A stretch of DNA of 64,000 nucleotides from Methylobacter sp. (GCA_030679035.1 JAUXTH010000150.1:20132-84131), one strand, 5' to 3'; shown: positions 7,936 through 16,304, counted from the first letter of the stretch. Program-made: numbers and translations. Notes: a model not told the origin generated them from the letters alone.

Positions 7936-7973
7936 ATGCAGGAGGTAGAGCAACGCATGGAGCAGTTGCCGAG
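7936..7973. repeat. 38-base dispersed repeat, copy 1
   Basis: The sequence beginning ATGCAGGAGGTAGAGCAACG is identical over 38 bases to 48909-48946. Here it directly precedes the terminal inverted repeat of the element at 7973-8209. An upstream hairpin (CAGATATATTGC...GCAATATCTG) is part of the same repetitive patch. Confidence 0.7.
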
Positions 7974-8209
7974 ACACGAAGGACACGAAGAAAAAAACAA
8001 GATAAAACACAGCCGGACTGGGCATGCCGCCCAATCCGAAATGTTTTGCGTTGGGTTTAGCTCAACCATCGCAGAAACGTTAGGGAGGAGTCACTCTGAC
8101 CGCAGATTGGAGTTCAAAGCTAGCTTTGAACGATTTACGTACAAGGCCAGCCTTGTACTCCGACTTGGAAATGAAGCTTTCCTTGTTTTTTCTTCGTGTC
8201 CTTCGTGTC
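7973..8209. repeat. MITE-like element with 28-29-bp terminal inverted repeats
   Basis: The left end GACACGAAGGACACGAAGAA... (7973-8001) is the reverse complement of 8182-8209 apart from one A. Inside are a GGGACGGGG-family hairpin (8012-8090, sharing layout with 811-911), a perfect 20-base palindrome GTTCAAAGCTAGCTTTGAAC (8111-8130) and a GTACAAGGCCAGCCTTGTAC near-palindrome. No protein is encoded. It fills most of the gap between narK and the phosphatase-kinase gene. Confidence 0.6.
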
Positions 8210-8253
8210 TTCGTGGTGATATGCCTTTTGTACTCGAATATAAACTATAAACC

Positions 8254-9984
8254 ATGTCCAAACCAACACTCAAAATCAGCATCGGCTCTGCCAGCGATAA
8301 AGGCATCAAGCAGGATAATGAAGATTTTTTCGGTTCATTAATACCGGAAGGTTCGCAGCTGCTCCATAAAGGCATAGCCGTTGCCATTGCCGATGGCATG
8401 AGCGGCAGTGACGACGGAAAACAAGCCAGTCATTGCTGTGTGGTCAGTTTTTTAAGCGACTATTACAGCACGCCCGATTCCTGGTCGGTCAAACATGCCG
8501 GGCAAAAGATTCTTTCCGCTACCAATTCCTGGTTATACAGTCAGGGGCAAAGCCGATATGAATCGACTAAGGGCATGGTCAGCACGCTCAGCATAATTAT
8601 TCTGAAATCAACGACGGCACATATTTTTCATATCGGCGATTCGCGGATTTATCGTTTACGCCAAGGTAATTTTGAGCAGATAACCCGTGATCACCGCATC
8701 TGGGTTAAAGAAAAAAATTATCTGAACCGGGCCATGGGTATAGAGCCGCATCTGGAAGTCGACTACCAGTCGAGTTCTTTGGAAAAAGGCGACCTGTTTT
8801 TAATGACGACGGACGGCATACACGACTTTATCGATGAAAAAACCTTAAAAAAGCTCGTCCAAGAGTGTGCGGATTTAACGCGGGTTGCCGCACAAATTAT
8901 GCAACAGGCTAGTGATAATCACAGCGATGACAACCTGACCTGCCAGCTGGTCAGAATCGATGAATTGCCCGAAGCCAACGAAGACGAGGTTATTCGCCGC
9001 CATACCAACCTGCCTTTTCCGCCACCGTTGGAACCCGGCATGGTGATTGACGGCTACCGGATTGAGGCGGAATTGCATGCCAGTAAACGCACCCAGATTT
9101 ATCGGGCATTCGATACAACAACCGACACCCCGGTTATTTTGAAGACGCCGTCCATCCTTTATAACGACGACACTCATTACATAGAACATTTTCTTCATGA
9201 AGAATGGGCGGGAAAGCGTATTCATCACGAAAATGTGCTGAAAATTCTCAGTTCGAATCGAGAAAAAAGCTGCATTTATTATGTTACCGAGTTTCTCGAA
9301 GGTTCGACACTTAGGCAATGGATAGACGCAAATCCTAAGCCGGACATAAAAGAAACCCGGAAAATAGTCGAGCAAATCGCCAAGGGCTTGCGCACTTTTC
9401 ATCGTATGGAAATGCTGCATCAGGATTTAAAGCCTGAAAACATCATGTTTGATAAAAACGGGACGGTTAAAATTATCGATTTCGGCTCGGTTAAAATCGC
9501 CGGTATCACGGAAATCACCCCGCTGGATCACGGCGAGGCGCAGAACATACTTGGCACCTTAAATTACACCGCGCCTGAATATCACTTGGGGCAGCGCGGC
9601 ACCCCAAAATCCGACCTGTTTTCATTGGGCGTCATTACTTATGAAATGCTTAACAACGCCCTGCCTTTCGGCCAGGATATGCCCGAAAAACCCAACAAAA
9701 TGAATCTGGCAAAACTTCACTATGTGCCCAGTTTTCATCACAACGCAATGGTTCCTATCTGGATTGACGGCGCATTAGAAAAAGCCACCGCAATAACCCC
9801 GCAATTTCGCTACGACGACTTATCGGAGTTTCTGTATGACCTATCCACGCCCAATCCCAAGTTCCTGAGCGCTAAAGAGTCTATCCCTTTAATACAGCGC
9901 AACCCGTTATTATTCTGGAAAGGCTTATCGGCAATACTGCTGATCACAAACTTGGTTTTTATGTATTTGTTGTCGCATGGATAA
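8254..9984 (+). CDS. PP2C-type phosphatase fused to a Ser/Thr protein kinase, membrane anchored
   Basis: The 576-residue protein has an N-terminal PP2C phosphatase domain (residues about 1-240) with the metal-binding motifs KQDNEDFF, VAIADGMSG, HIGDSRIYR, TTDGIHDF and SDDNLTC all present. A eukaryotic-type kinase domain follows (about 265-530) with the lysine in VILKTPS, HQDLKPENIMF (HQD in place of HRD), IIDFGSVKIAG and YTAPEYHLG. A single C-terminal transmembrane helix (LSAILLITNLVFMYLLS) anchors it to the inner membrane. Kinase-phosphatase fusions next to nitrate transporter genes also occur in pseudomonads. Its position between narK and nasT suggests a role in nitrate control; the substrate is unknown. 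Confidence 0.9.
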   Translation: MSKPTLKISIGSASDKGIKQDNEDFFGSLIPEGSQLLHKGIAVAIADGMSGSDDGKQASHCCVVSFLSDYYSTPDSWSVKHAGQKILSATNSWLYSQGQSRYESTKGMVSTLSIIILKSTTAHIFHIGDSRIYRLRQGNFEQITRDHRIWVKEKNYLNRAMGIEPHLEVDYQSSSLEKGDLFLMTTDGIHDFIDEKTLKKLVQECADLTRVAAQIMQQASDNHSDDNLTCQLVRIDELPEANEDEVIRRHTNLPFPPPLEPGMVIDGYRIEAELHASKRTQIYRAFDTTTDTPVILKTPSILYNDDTHYIEHFLHEEWAGKRIHHENVLKILSSNREKSCIYYVTEFLEGSTLRQWIDANPKPDIKETRKIVEQIAKGLRTFHRMEMLHQDLKPENIMFDKNGTVKIIDFGSVKIAGITEITPLDHGEAQNILGTLNYTAPEYHLGQRGTPKSDLFSLGVITYEMLNNALPFGQDMPEKPNKMNLAKLHYVPSFHHNAMVPIWIDGALEKATAITPQFRYDDLSEFLYDLSTPNPKFLSAKESIPLIQRNPLLFWKGLSAILLITNLVFMYLLSHG

Positions 9985-10114
9985 AACTAACGATTAGGGA
10001 AGGGCGTAACGGCTCATGAATAACGAGTGAAACTAAAAGTGCGAAAATATTCAAAAGAGATACAAAATTGTGAGTTGTCACCTAAAAGGTAACTGCAGGG
10101 CTAAATAGTTAAAA

Positions 10115-10690
10115 ATGAACGACTTAAAAGTATTGCTTATTGAAGATGGAACGGCAGACCAGTTATTGGGAAAAATACTGGTTTCTAAGGGCTATTCAGT
10201 CACCGGCACCGTAATGCTTGAAGGAAACATGCAATCCTTGGCGGTGAACAACAAAATCGACATTGTTATCTTTAATATTGACAGCCCCAGAAAATATTTT
10301 CAGCACATCGATTTCCTTAGCCAGAATCATCCGCTGCCCATCATTATCTTTGCACCTGACGATACCGTCGACACCATCAATCAAATCGTTAAGGCCGGCG
10401 TCAGCGCCTATGTTGTTAATGGCCTGGAAACCGGTCGCATTGACAGCATCATCAATATCGCTGTGGCAAGATTTAAGGAACAGCAACGGCTTAAAACCGA
10501 ATTGGAAAAAACAAAATCCAGGCTTGAAGAAAGAAAACTGATAGACCGGGCAAAAGGCATTTTAATCAAAACCCGCGGCTTTACCGAAGATGACGCTTAT
10601 CACACCCTGAGAAAACTGGCGATGGATCGCAATATTGCCATCGGGGAAATGGCGAAAAACGTTATCGCTATGGCGGAGCTGCTTAAATAG
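10115..10690 (+). CDS. nasT: NasT-like pseudo-receiver/ANTAR antiterminator
   Basis: The 191-residue protein combines an N-terminal receiver-like domain (about 1-120) with a coiled-coil linker and a C-terminal ANTAR RNA-binding domain (about 135-190: LIDRAKGILIKTRGFTEDDA, YHTLRKLAMDRN). In the receiver the usual phosphoacceptor position before xxxP is Asn (IVIFNIDSP), so phosphorylation at that site is unlikely. NasT proteins bind paired hairpins with ANNGNN loops and prevent termination in nitrate assimilation leaders; matching hairpins occur at 12633-12671 and 18155-18201. No NasS partner gene is seen nearby. The ribosome binding site is weak. Confidence 0.85.
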   Translation: MNDLKVLLIEDGTADQLLGKILVSKGYSVTGTVMLEGNMQSLAVNNKIDIVIFNIDSPRKYFQHIDFLSQNHPLPIIIFAPDDTVDTINQIVKAGVSAYVVNGLETGRIDSIINIAVARFKEQQRLKTELEKTKSRLEERKLIDRAKGILIKTRGFTEDDAYHTLRKLAMDRNIAIGEMAKNVIAMAELLK

Positions 10691-10706
10691 CCTTCCTTGG
10701 TATTTT

Positions 10707-10760
10707 ATCGTTCCCACGCACCGGCGTAGGAATGCAGTGTCAGACGCTCCAGCGTCGCCC
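10707..10760. repeat. REP unit flanking the RAYT gene (downstream side)
   Basis: It contains TCGTTCCCACGC...GGCGTAGGAATGCAGT and GACGCTCCAGCGTC. It is the inverted counterpart of 11320-11376, so the transposase gene lies between two copies of one palindromic unit. Confidence 0.75.
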
Positions 10761-11291
10761 TTACCACGAATCGATGTCTATTAACCCCGCCAGCCCGGAA
10801 TAATTAGCGGCGCTGGAATAGCGCCAATGCTCAGGCAAGTTCACATAACCGCGTTTTACAGGATTGGCATGAATGTATTGCAACTTCTCTCGCATCATAG
10901 CCTCGCTAAATATCAGCTCGGCATGAACGCCTTCTTGCCAGAATTGATACTCTCGGTCTGTTTTATGCGCTCGCTTGTAAAAACGCAATCGTGTTAATAG
11001 CCTCTCGACATGCTGTGCCTGCAAACAATCGATAATTTGCCGCGCAGTATATGACTTGAAACTGTGCGCGCATTTATTCAAGTCTTTCGCTTGGGCAATA
11101 AAATGCAAATGGTTTTCTAAAATGACGTAACCGTAAAGTCGTAAGTCTTCGTGTTCCCGTTGGTAACGCCAACTATCGAGCACGATTTGCACGGTTTCAG
11201 TTCGCGTGAAAACTGGTAGCCACTCCAGTACTGTACAGGTCATAAAGTGAGGCCTACCGGGTTCTGTTATCAGGTAACGGTTTCTGCCCAT
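10761..11291 (-). CDS. REP-associated tyrosine transposase (RAYT)
   Basis: The 176-residue protein is a single-domain Y1 (HUH) endonuclease of the IS200-like/RAYT group. The HUH motif is in ILENHLHFIAQ, the catalytic Tyr is in FKSYTARQI, and the family C-terminal block YIHANPVKRGYVNLPEHWRY is complete. RAYTs cut and move REP palindromes. The gene is flanked by inverted copies of a REP unit of the family found elsewhere in this window (261-373, 38527-38617), which indicates that this enzyme disperses that family. The start MGRNRYLITEPGRPHFMT is typical. All key residues are present, so it is probably functional. Confidence 0.88.
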   Translation of the reverse strand: MGRNRYLITEPGRPHFMTCTVLEWLPVFTRTETVQIVLDSWRYQREHEDLRLYGYVILENHLHFIAQAKDLNKCAHSFKSYTARQIIDCLQAQHVERLLTRLRFYKRAHKTDREYQFWQEGVHAELIFSEAMMREKLQYIHANPVKRGYVNLPEHWRYSSAANYSGLAGLIDIDSW

Positions 11292-11319
11292 ATTGACTTT
11301 TAATGTTGAGGTTTAATGT

Positions 11320-11376
11320 GACGGGACGCTGGAGCGTCCCGAACTGCATTCCCACGCCGGAGCGTGGGAACGATAA
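11320..11376. repeat. REP unit flanking the RAYT gene (upstream side)
   Basis: It contains the hairpins GGGACGCTGGAGCGTCCC and TTCCCACGCCGGAGCGTGGGAA. It is complementary in order to 10707-10760. Confidence 0.8.
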
Positions 11377-11381
11377 ATGCT

Positions 11382-12305
11382 CTATTTTGCTAACTGCCGA
11401 ATTTTTTTCAACCACTCTTTCACAACCGGCCAGCCGCGTGTCAGCCATTGCTCTGTTACAAAAGCCGCCGCCGGTTTAATCTTCTTCCCTAGCGTCTTAG
11501 TATAAAACCATAACCTGTCGGCAAATGAAGCATCGGTGCTATCTCGGTATTGCAAATAACGTGAGCCGAAGCCATCGATAAATACCGGCTTGAACAGCCA
11601 CATTTCCAGAATTGCCGTTACCCACATAAACATGAACGAAACGCCCATGCCCATACCGGCAAAAATAACCAGCCACGCAAACATCGGGTGAATCTTGGTT
11701 AGCCACCATGACAATATATCGGCTATCAGAAACGCATAGGGCATGCCGATGGCAATACATTTATATTGCGTTGTCGTCGTCTCCGCAAAACTGAAAATAA
11801 GCCCCACGAACATGAAAATGAAGCTGATCCCGAACAAGTGGATATGTGAAATACGGGTCAGTGAGGCGAATGTAGCGCCGGTATCCTGCGCGGTTAAGGC
11901 TTTTAACGGCTCAAATTGGGTGAAATCCGGTATGCCGGACGCTTCCTTGTTATGGCACATCACACAACGGCTCTCAATGATTTTGTCGATACCGTCATCC
12001 TTGTAATCATCGCTATCCGCGCCATCCCTGACCCATTCCATGATCTTAAAGCGTTCCAGTTCCGGCGCGTTATCCTTCATCGAACCATTCAGTTTCTGCT
12101 CCAAAACAGTGCCTGAACGGTTCCCGTAATAACTGTAAACAATATCATCAACAGACAAGCCGAATTTGCCGTCCGCCATGCCGTGGGTAAACAAGATTTG
12201 GATTAATGCGAAAAGATAACCTATGCCAACCGTACACAAATAGCCGGTAAACAATACCTTGATAGGGGTGTCGTGGTCTTTTAGCGGGGTATATTTTGTT
12301 GTCAT
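11382..12305 (-). CDS. Inner-membrane protein with one c-type heme motif
   Basis: The 307-residue protein has an N-terminal transmembrane helix (VLFTGYLCTVGIGYLFALIQ), a roughly 100-residue extracytoplasmic domain with a CVMCH heme c site near residue 117, and three or four further helices starting at ISHIHLFGISFIFMFVGL, where the paired His residues could ligate another heme. It ends in a basic cytoplasmic tail. I do not know a named family function; it looks like a membrane electron-transfer component. An upstream in-frame TTG exists, but the ATG at 12305 after CGAGATT is the likelier start. It is divergent from the EAL gene across an NtrC/sigma-54 region and follows the RAYT unit. Confidence 0.7.
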   Translation of the reverse strand: MTTKYTPLKDHDTPIKVLFTGYLCTVGIGYLFALIQILFTHGMADGKFGLSVDDIVYSYYGNRSGTVLEQKLNGSMKDNAPELERFKIMEWVRDGADSDDYKDDGIDKIIESRCVMCHNKEASGIPDFTQFEPLKALTAQDTGATFASLTRISHIHLFGISFIFMFVGLIFSFAETTTTQYKCIAIGMPYAFLIADILSWWLTKIHPMFAWLVIFAGMGMGVSFMFMWVTAILEMWLFKPVFIDGFGSRYLQYRDSTDASFADRLWFYTKTLGKKIKPAAAFVTEQWLTRGWPVVKEWLKKIRQLAK

Positions 12306-12467
12306 AATCTCGATTGATAATTTGTTGTGTGACGGGTTCAAGCTGAAGCCATGATTATACGATGCCTTGATGACGTTGTTATTAACATTCCATATTCCAG
12401 CAGATTTTATGCCACAGAGCAGCTTTAGTCACCTTGAGCTACCAAGAGGCTTCGCGCCCACGCAAAA

Positions 12468-12516
12468 AAGACCGGATTGGTGCAATACCCTGAAAATAGC
12501 GCACCAAATCGATGCG
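12468..12516. promoter_or_regulatory. NtrC-like enhancer pair upstream of the EAL gene
   Basis: A perfect GGTGCA half-site at 12479-12484 belongs to a weak site at 12468-12484. CGCACCAAATCGATGCG at 12500-12516 matches TGCACC-N5-GGTGCA with three mismatches. The stretch starting ATTGGTGCAA and ending CGATGCG is alignable base for base, with small indels, to 17986-18026 upstream of nrtA. It lies about 90 bases from the -24 element. The rest of the 12306-12600 gap shows nothing I can assign. Confidence 0.55.
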
Positions 12517-12602
12517 TTGCAGCCGCCAATGCCAATAATCATGCCGCCGCTGGTACGAGCTATAACCGTTTAAATCGGGCAAATAAAACTTACCCCCGGC
12601 TT

Positions 12603-12618
12603 TGGCACATCGATTGCT
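12603..12618 (+). promoter_or_regulatory. Sigma-54 promoter of the EAL-chemoreceptor genes
   Basis: TGGCACATCGATTGCT is a near-perfect sigma-54 promoter, with GG at 12604-12605 and GC at 12616-12617. It differs from the nrtA promoter (TGGCACAACGATTGCT) at a single position. The start point would be near 12629, just before the first RNA hairpin. Confidence 0.8.
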
Positions 12619-12632
12619 TTAGACAACACAGG

Positions 12633-12671
12633 GCTCCAGCGTCGGAGTGCTGCGGGTTCAATGACGAACTC
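12633..12671 (+). promoter_or_regulatory. ANTAR two-hairpin RNA leader element (EAL gene)
   Basis: Hairpin 1 pairs 12633-12637 with 12644-12648 around the six-base loop AGCGTC. Hairpin 2 pairs 12654-12659 with 12666-12671 around the loop AATGAC. Both loops have A at position 1 and G at position 4, the recognition feature of ANTAR proteins. No T-rich terminator follows before the start codon, unlike the nrtA leader. Confidence 0.7.
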
Positions 12672-12681
12672 CTTAAACAAC

Positions 12682-12695
12682 TCATATCGATATGA
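12682..12695 (+). promoter_or_regulatory. Palindrome enclosing the EAL start codon
   Basis: TCATATCGATATGA is a perfect 14-base palindrome containing the ATG at 12692-12694. No ribosome binding site is visible in the 15 bases upstream, so translation initiation may be controlled by RNA structure. Confidence 0.35.
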
Positions 12696-13864
12696 ATCAA
12701 GAAAAAATACTATTCCCTTATTTTCAGCCTATTGTCGGCGCTGCCAGCGGCACTATCATCGGTTATGAGGCATTAGCCAGACAACATGATGCAGAGGGCA
12801 GGGTTATTTCGGCAGGCGAATTGTTTTCTTCCGCGGATATTGCGCCCGATCAATTGATAGCTTGGGATCGCATGGTTCGGCGGCAAGCCTTGGAGCAATT
12901 CAGTCAATCGAATTCCAACGGTTATTTAACGCTCAATATCTCGGCCGCCTGGATCGACCGGATCGCCGACTTTAATTCATTGCCGACCCTGCTGATGCTG
13001 GACGAGTTCAATGTTGACAGAAGCCGCGTCATTATTGAAATAACTGAATCGAAAGGCGATCTGGACAAGCTCGTTGAAATTGCCGCCGTGTATCGCAGGC
13101 ACGGCTTGAAAATAGCGATTGATGACTTTGGCGCGGGTTTTTCCCAGTTGGAAAGAGTCATGGCTATACAGCCCGACATCATCAAACTGGATATGCAGTT
13201 ATTCCAGAATGCAGCCAAAGGCGGCATCGCCAGCGATATAGTGCATTTGATATCCCGGCTGGCGAAACGCACCGGTTGTCGCATCGTTTGCGAGGGCGTT
13301 GAAACCGCTGAGGACTTCCATTTCGGCTTAAGCTGCGGCGCCCAATATATGCAAGGCTACCTGTTTTCGCCGGCCACTGCGGAGTTTAAACAGCCGCTGC
13401 ATTATCAACAACAAATCAGCTCACTCAGAAAAACCTTCCTGAAAAAGACCTTAGCCACCGAAGAACACAAGATTCAGTTTATCGCCAACATTAAGAGCTT
13501 GATCGAACTGCTGAAAAAAGCCCTGGAAACTGACTTCAACCTCAATAAATTATCAGCACACCCGTTTGAGGAAAGCGGCGTTCTACGGTTTTATTTATGC
13601 AATAACGACGGCGACCAAATCTCCTCCAATTTTAATTTTGCCGATGCCAGATGGTTCGAGGATTCGACGCAACTCGGCTATAACTGGGCATGGCGACCTT
13701 ATTTTTATCAATTGCTGGCGCTGGAATCGGCGCAAGACAGCTATCGCATTGTAACGTCTGAACGTTACCGCGATTTTAATACCGACATGCTTTGCAAAAC
13801 CCTGTCGCTGAGACTGGACGACGAGCGTATTTTATTAATTGATATTGCTGCCGAATGGGTATGA
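12692..13864 (+). CDS. EAL-domain c-di-GMP phosphodiesterase
   Basis: The 390-residue protein begins directly with an EAL domain (residues 1-240) in which the catalytic set is intact: GYEALARQ, LTLNISAAW, VIIEITES, IDDFGAGFSQLE, IIKLDMQLF and IVCEGVETAEDF. It should hydrolyse c-di-GMP to pGpG in the cytoplasm. The C-terminal 130 residues form an unassigned domain, possibly a degenerate sensor. It has no signal peptide or membrane helix. It is preceded by NtrC-like sites, a sigma-54 promoter and an ANTAR leader, and is followed 58 bases later by a chemoreceptor gene, probably in one transcript. The start is fixed by the EAL domain boundary. Confidence 0.9.
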   Translation: MNQEKILFPYFQPIVGAASGTIIGYEALARQHDAEGRVISAGELFSSADIAPDQLIAWDRMVRRQALEQFSQSNSNGYLTLNISAAWIDRIADFNSLPTLLMLDEFNVDRSRVIIEITESKGDLDKLVEIAAVYRRHGLKIAIDDFGAGFSQLERVMAIQPDIIKLDMQLFQNAAKGGIASDIVHLISRLAKRTGCRIVCEGVETAEDFHFGLSCGAQYMQGYLFSPATAEFKQPLHYQQQISSLRKTFLKKTLATEEHKIQFIANIKSLIELLKKALETDFNLNKLSAHPFEESGVLRFYLCNNDGDQISSNFNFADARWFEDSTQLGYNWAWRPYFYQLLALESAQDSYRIVTSERYRDFNTDMLCKTLSLRLDDERILLIDIAAEWV

Positions 13865-13922
13865 ATTGAGGCATTCGACCTGACCCAAGCCACCATCAAC
13901 CCAAAATAAAGGGAAATACATC

Positions 13923-16304
13923 ATGCCAAATGGTATTAAAAACTCGAATCGATTAACCATCAAAATGCGTTTTATGGTTATTGTGGCTTCTTTAATTATC
14001 GGCTTTGCGTTATTCGGCTTTGCGACCTTTAAAGCGATGAATATGCTCAATGTTAACGGTCCAATTTATCAACGTATTGTTCAGGGCAAGGATATTATTG
14101 CCGACGTGTTGCCGCCGCCTGAATATATTATCGAATCTTATCTGGTTGCGCTGCAATTGACCCAAGTCGGCGACCCTGATGAAATCAGTGCCTTAGTGAC
14201 GCGTTTTCAGTCGCTAAAAACGGAATACGAGTCCCGTCATAGTTATTGGTTAGGGCAGTCTTTGGAATCGGAACTCCATGTTTCTTTGCTTGAGCGCTCC
14301 TACCGGGCGGCACAAACTTTTTATGATGAAGCCGGCCAGCGATTTCTGCCAAGCATTCAGGCGGGCGACCGCGAAGGTTCTCAGGCCAGTCTGCTGCAAA
14401 TGCGCCACGCTTATGAAGATCATCGACTCGCTATTGATGAGGTAGTCAAGTTTACAACAACTCGTAATGTAAAAGATGAGGCACAGGCGCTGACGACCAT
14501 ACACGGGTACAAAATCGTTTTGATCGGCATTTTTATATTCAGCGTTGCGGTGGCTGTCGTGCTGACTGCACTGATCAGCCGCGGCATATTACGCTCGCTC
14601 AAAACTGTCCAACAGGTAGCAGGCGCCATTGCCGAGGGTGATCTGAACTCCAATATTGACACCCATCAAAGAGATGAGATTGGCGATCTTTTACGCTCCA
14701 TGAAAGCCATGCAACAACAACTGCTGGAGCGCATCACGGCGGATCGCAAAGCGGCAGACGAAATTTTGCGCGTCAAGATTGCGTTGGATAACGTCAGTAC
14801 CGGTGTAATGATTGCCGATAATGACCGCAACATCATTTACGCCAATAAATCGGTAATCAATATTCTCGGTAAGGCTGAAGCTGAAATTAGTCGGCAATTG
14901 TCAAAATTCTCTCTCAATGGCCTGGTCGGAACCAACATGGATGATTTTCACGAAGATCCCTCGCATCAGGCAAAAATGCTTAACTCCTTAGCCGGCAGCT
15001 ATGAGGCCGCCATGCTGGTAGGCGGCCGCTCGATGGTAGTGCTCGCCAATCCGGTCATCAATGAACAGGGTCAACGACTGGGTACGGTGGCCGAATGGCA
15101 TGACCGCACCGACGAGGTCATCGCGGAAAATGAAGTAGCCGCGATTGTCGGTGCCGCAGCGATGGGAGATTTCAGCATGCGCTTCGACCTGGATGGCTAG
15201 GAAGGCTTTTTGCGTCATTTGGGCGAAGAAATTAATCGGCTTATGCACACCAGCGAAACCGGACTGAAAGAGGTGGTGCGCGTACTCGGAGCGTTGTCCC
15301 GTGGCGACTTAACAGAAGAAATTACCCATGATTATTACGGCACTTTCGGACAACTGAAAGATGACTCCAATTCCACAGTAGAAAAACTTACAGCTATTAT
15401 CAGCCAAATCAAGGATGCCACCGACAGCATTAACACGGCGTCTAAAGAAATTGCAGCAGGCAACAATGACCTGTCGCACCGTACTGAACAACAAGCCGCC
15501 AGCCTGCAACAAACCGCCGCCAGCATGGATGAGCTGACCTCTACCGTGCAGCATAATGCCGCAAACGCCCAACAGGCAAACCGGCTAGCCGCTGATGCCT
15601 CGGACATCGCGGGCAAAGGCGTCGAAGTGGTCAACCAAGTTGTCATGACGATGAATGAAATCAATGAGTCTTCGCACAAAATCGGGGATATAATTTCGGT
15701 GATCGACGACATTGCTTTCCAGACCAACATTCTCGCCCTCAACGCAGCGGTAGAAGCCGCACGGGCAGGAGAGCAGGGCAGAGGCTTCGCCGTGGTGGCA
15801 GTGGAAGTGCGCAGTCTTGCGCAACGCGCCGCGACGGCTGCCGGAGAAATTAAAAACCTGATTAATGATTCGGTCAATAAAGTCGTAGGGGGCAGTAAAC
15901 TGGTTGCCCAGGCGGGTCAGACCATGGAAGAAATCGTCAGCTCCATCCATGGCGTTACAAACATAATGAGCGAAATCACCGCCGCCTCTTCTGAACAAAG
16001 TTCCGGCATCGAGCAGGTCAATCAAGCCATTACCCAAATGGACGATGTAACCCAACAAAATGCCGCCTTGGTAGAACAAGCCGCAACGGCAGCAGAATCA
16101 CTGGAAGAGCAGGCGCAAAATCTGGTGGTCACGATGAGCAGTTTTAAGGTGGCCGGCAACCCGAGTAACTCAGGCAGTTCTTTTTATGTGCCACCCGTTC
16201 GAAAGGAAATAGCACAAACCAAAACAACTGCCGTTAACGTTTTATCTATCCGCCAAAAATCACAGCTGCAAGCTGCTGGTATTGATGATTGGGAAGAGTT
16301 TTAA
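13923..16304 (+). pseudogene. Methyl-accepting chemotaxis protein interrupted by an in-frame TAG
   Basis: The reading frame is continuous from the ATG at 13923 (site AAGGGA) to the stop at 16304 except for one TAG at 15198-15200. The first part (425 aa) has two transmembrane helices (FMVIVASLIIGFALFGFATF and a second near residue 195-220) flanking a periplasmic helical domain, then HAMP and PAS regions. The second part has a further HAMP-like stretch and the MCP signalling domain with the CheA/CheW hairpin tip [20 protein letters not shown]. The codon after the stop continues the same frame ([12 protein letters not shown]), so one substitution, for example AAG to TAG, explains the break. A free signalling fragment could start at the TTG at 15210. 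A sequencing error is possible. Confidence 0.85.

Noticed and set aside
670..15200. Genetic recoding of TAG (two in-frame TAG codons, at 670-672 and 15198-15200)
   Set aside because: TAG ends normal genes here (for example nasT at 10688-10690), and the antitoxin also has a frameshift, so ordinary gene decay is simpler.
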